In this document: positions 61,463 to 62,000 of the stretch, in pieces
Layout: each line of letters starts with the position of its first letter
Numbering within the stretch: the stretch's first letter is position 1
NCBI GenBank assembly: GCA_002633005.1
Contig: NMRA01000009.1
Coordinates: 104,654 to 166,653 of the forward strand
Reading direction: 5' to 3'
Length of the DNA: 62,000 nucleotides
Source of the DNA: Phoronis australis
Lineage: Eukaryota; Phoronida; Phoronidae
The notes under the pieces: model-generated
What the model was told of the DNA's origin: nothing
Seen by the model: the letters and a program-made list of their open reading frames with translations, nothing else
Databases searched by the model: none
Position numbers and translations under genes: made by a program

Positions 61463-61915
61463 GTTGACCACATGTATGATCACGTGCCACCATTCACAAC
61501 AATATTTTCCCAAACTGCACGAGGAGAAACACTGCGAAGAGATGTTGAGCACATGTATGATCACGTCCCATCACTCAAAACACATGTATGATCACATCCC
61601 ATTATTCACAGCACATGTACGATCACATCCCATCATTCACAACACATGTACGATCACATCCCATCATTCACAACACATGTATGATCACATCCCATCATTC
61701 ACAACACATGTATGATCACATCCCATCATTCACAACACATGTATGATCACATCCCATTATTCACAGCACATGTACGATCACATCCCATCATTCACAACAC
61801 ATGTACGATCACATCCCATCATTCACAACACATGTGTGATCACATCCCATCATTCACAACACATGTACGATCACGTCCCATCACTCACAACACATGCATG
61901 ATCACATCCCATCAT
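61463..61915. repeat. 31-bp minisatellite in a VTI1A intron
   Basis: Copies of cacatgtatgatcacatccc followed by atcattcacaa recur every 31 bases, at least ten times from about 61580. More diverged copies lie before that. Since 31 is not a multiple of three, one frame reads through all three phases every 93 bases without a stop, giving overlapping 83- and 85-codon frames that are not genes. Confidence 0.94.
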
Positions 61916-62000
61916 TCACACTATTCTCCCAAAATATACAAAGGTAAACACTGCGATGAGATGATGTAATAACACTTCTCACTGGTTAACCAAACTTAGT

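Overview
This window is nuclear DNA from an animal, most likely a bilaterian invertebrate (species not identifiable from the sequence). It is AT-rich, its genes are split by canonical GT-AG introns, and it is full of minisatellites, foldback elements and non-autonomous DNA transposons. There are no bacterial-style operons. Almost all open frames of 60-200 codons are chance or repeat-derived.

Two real genes are visible, both on the minus strand and arranged head to tail. (1) At the right end, 53936-61347, lie the last four coding exons of VTI1A, a Qb-SNARE of the trans-Golgi and endosomes. They cover the end of the linker, the SNARE helix, the C-terminal membrane anchor and the stop codon. The N-terminal exons lie beyond position 62000. 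(2) Downstream, 38779-43564, lie the first three coding exons of a TCF/LEF transcription factor (TCF7L2-like, pangolin type), the nuclear effector of Wnt/beta-catenin signalling. Exon 1 carries the beta-catenin-binding N-terminus. Exon 3 carries the invertebrate-type GYVVTPYPYPNG motif. No HMG-box exon was found, so positions 1-38778 are most simply one very large TCF intron, as in vertebrate TCF7L2. VTI1A followed by TCF7L2 on the same strand is also the human 10q25 arrangement, so the window appears to hold an ancient conserved gene pair.

Layout: 1-1800, transposon fragments. 1800-38778, the presumed TCF intron with many tandem repeats, a rearranged H/T repeat copy (10.7-13.1 kb), a TA-flanked MITE (21.2-21.6), a TACCGTATTTG terminal-inverted-repeat element (22.5-24.0), a transposon nested in another (29.8-32.7) and an element with long inverted ends (33.0-34.5). 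38779-43564, TCF exons. 43565-53935, the intergenic space: TCF promoter, a 58-bp near-perfect palindrome, a MITE, a 4-kb rearranged H/T repeat cluster, then quiet AT-rich DNA. 53936-62000, VTI1A exons and introns, including a 21-bp minisatellite split by a hAT-like element, a SINE-like unit, a foldback element and a 31-bp minisatellite.

The two proteins act in unrelated processes (membrane fusion and Wnt transcription). Their adjacency says something about genome history or shared regulation, not a shared pathway. All coordinates of exons, inverted repeats and target duplications were read by eye; no alignment or search was run.
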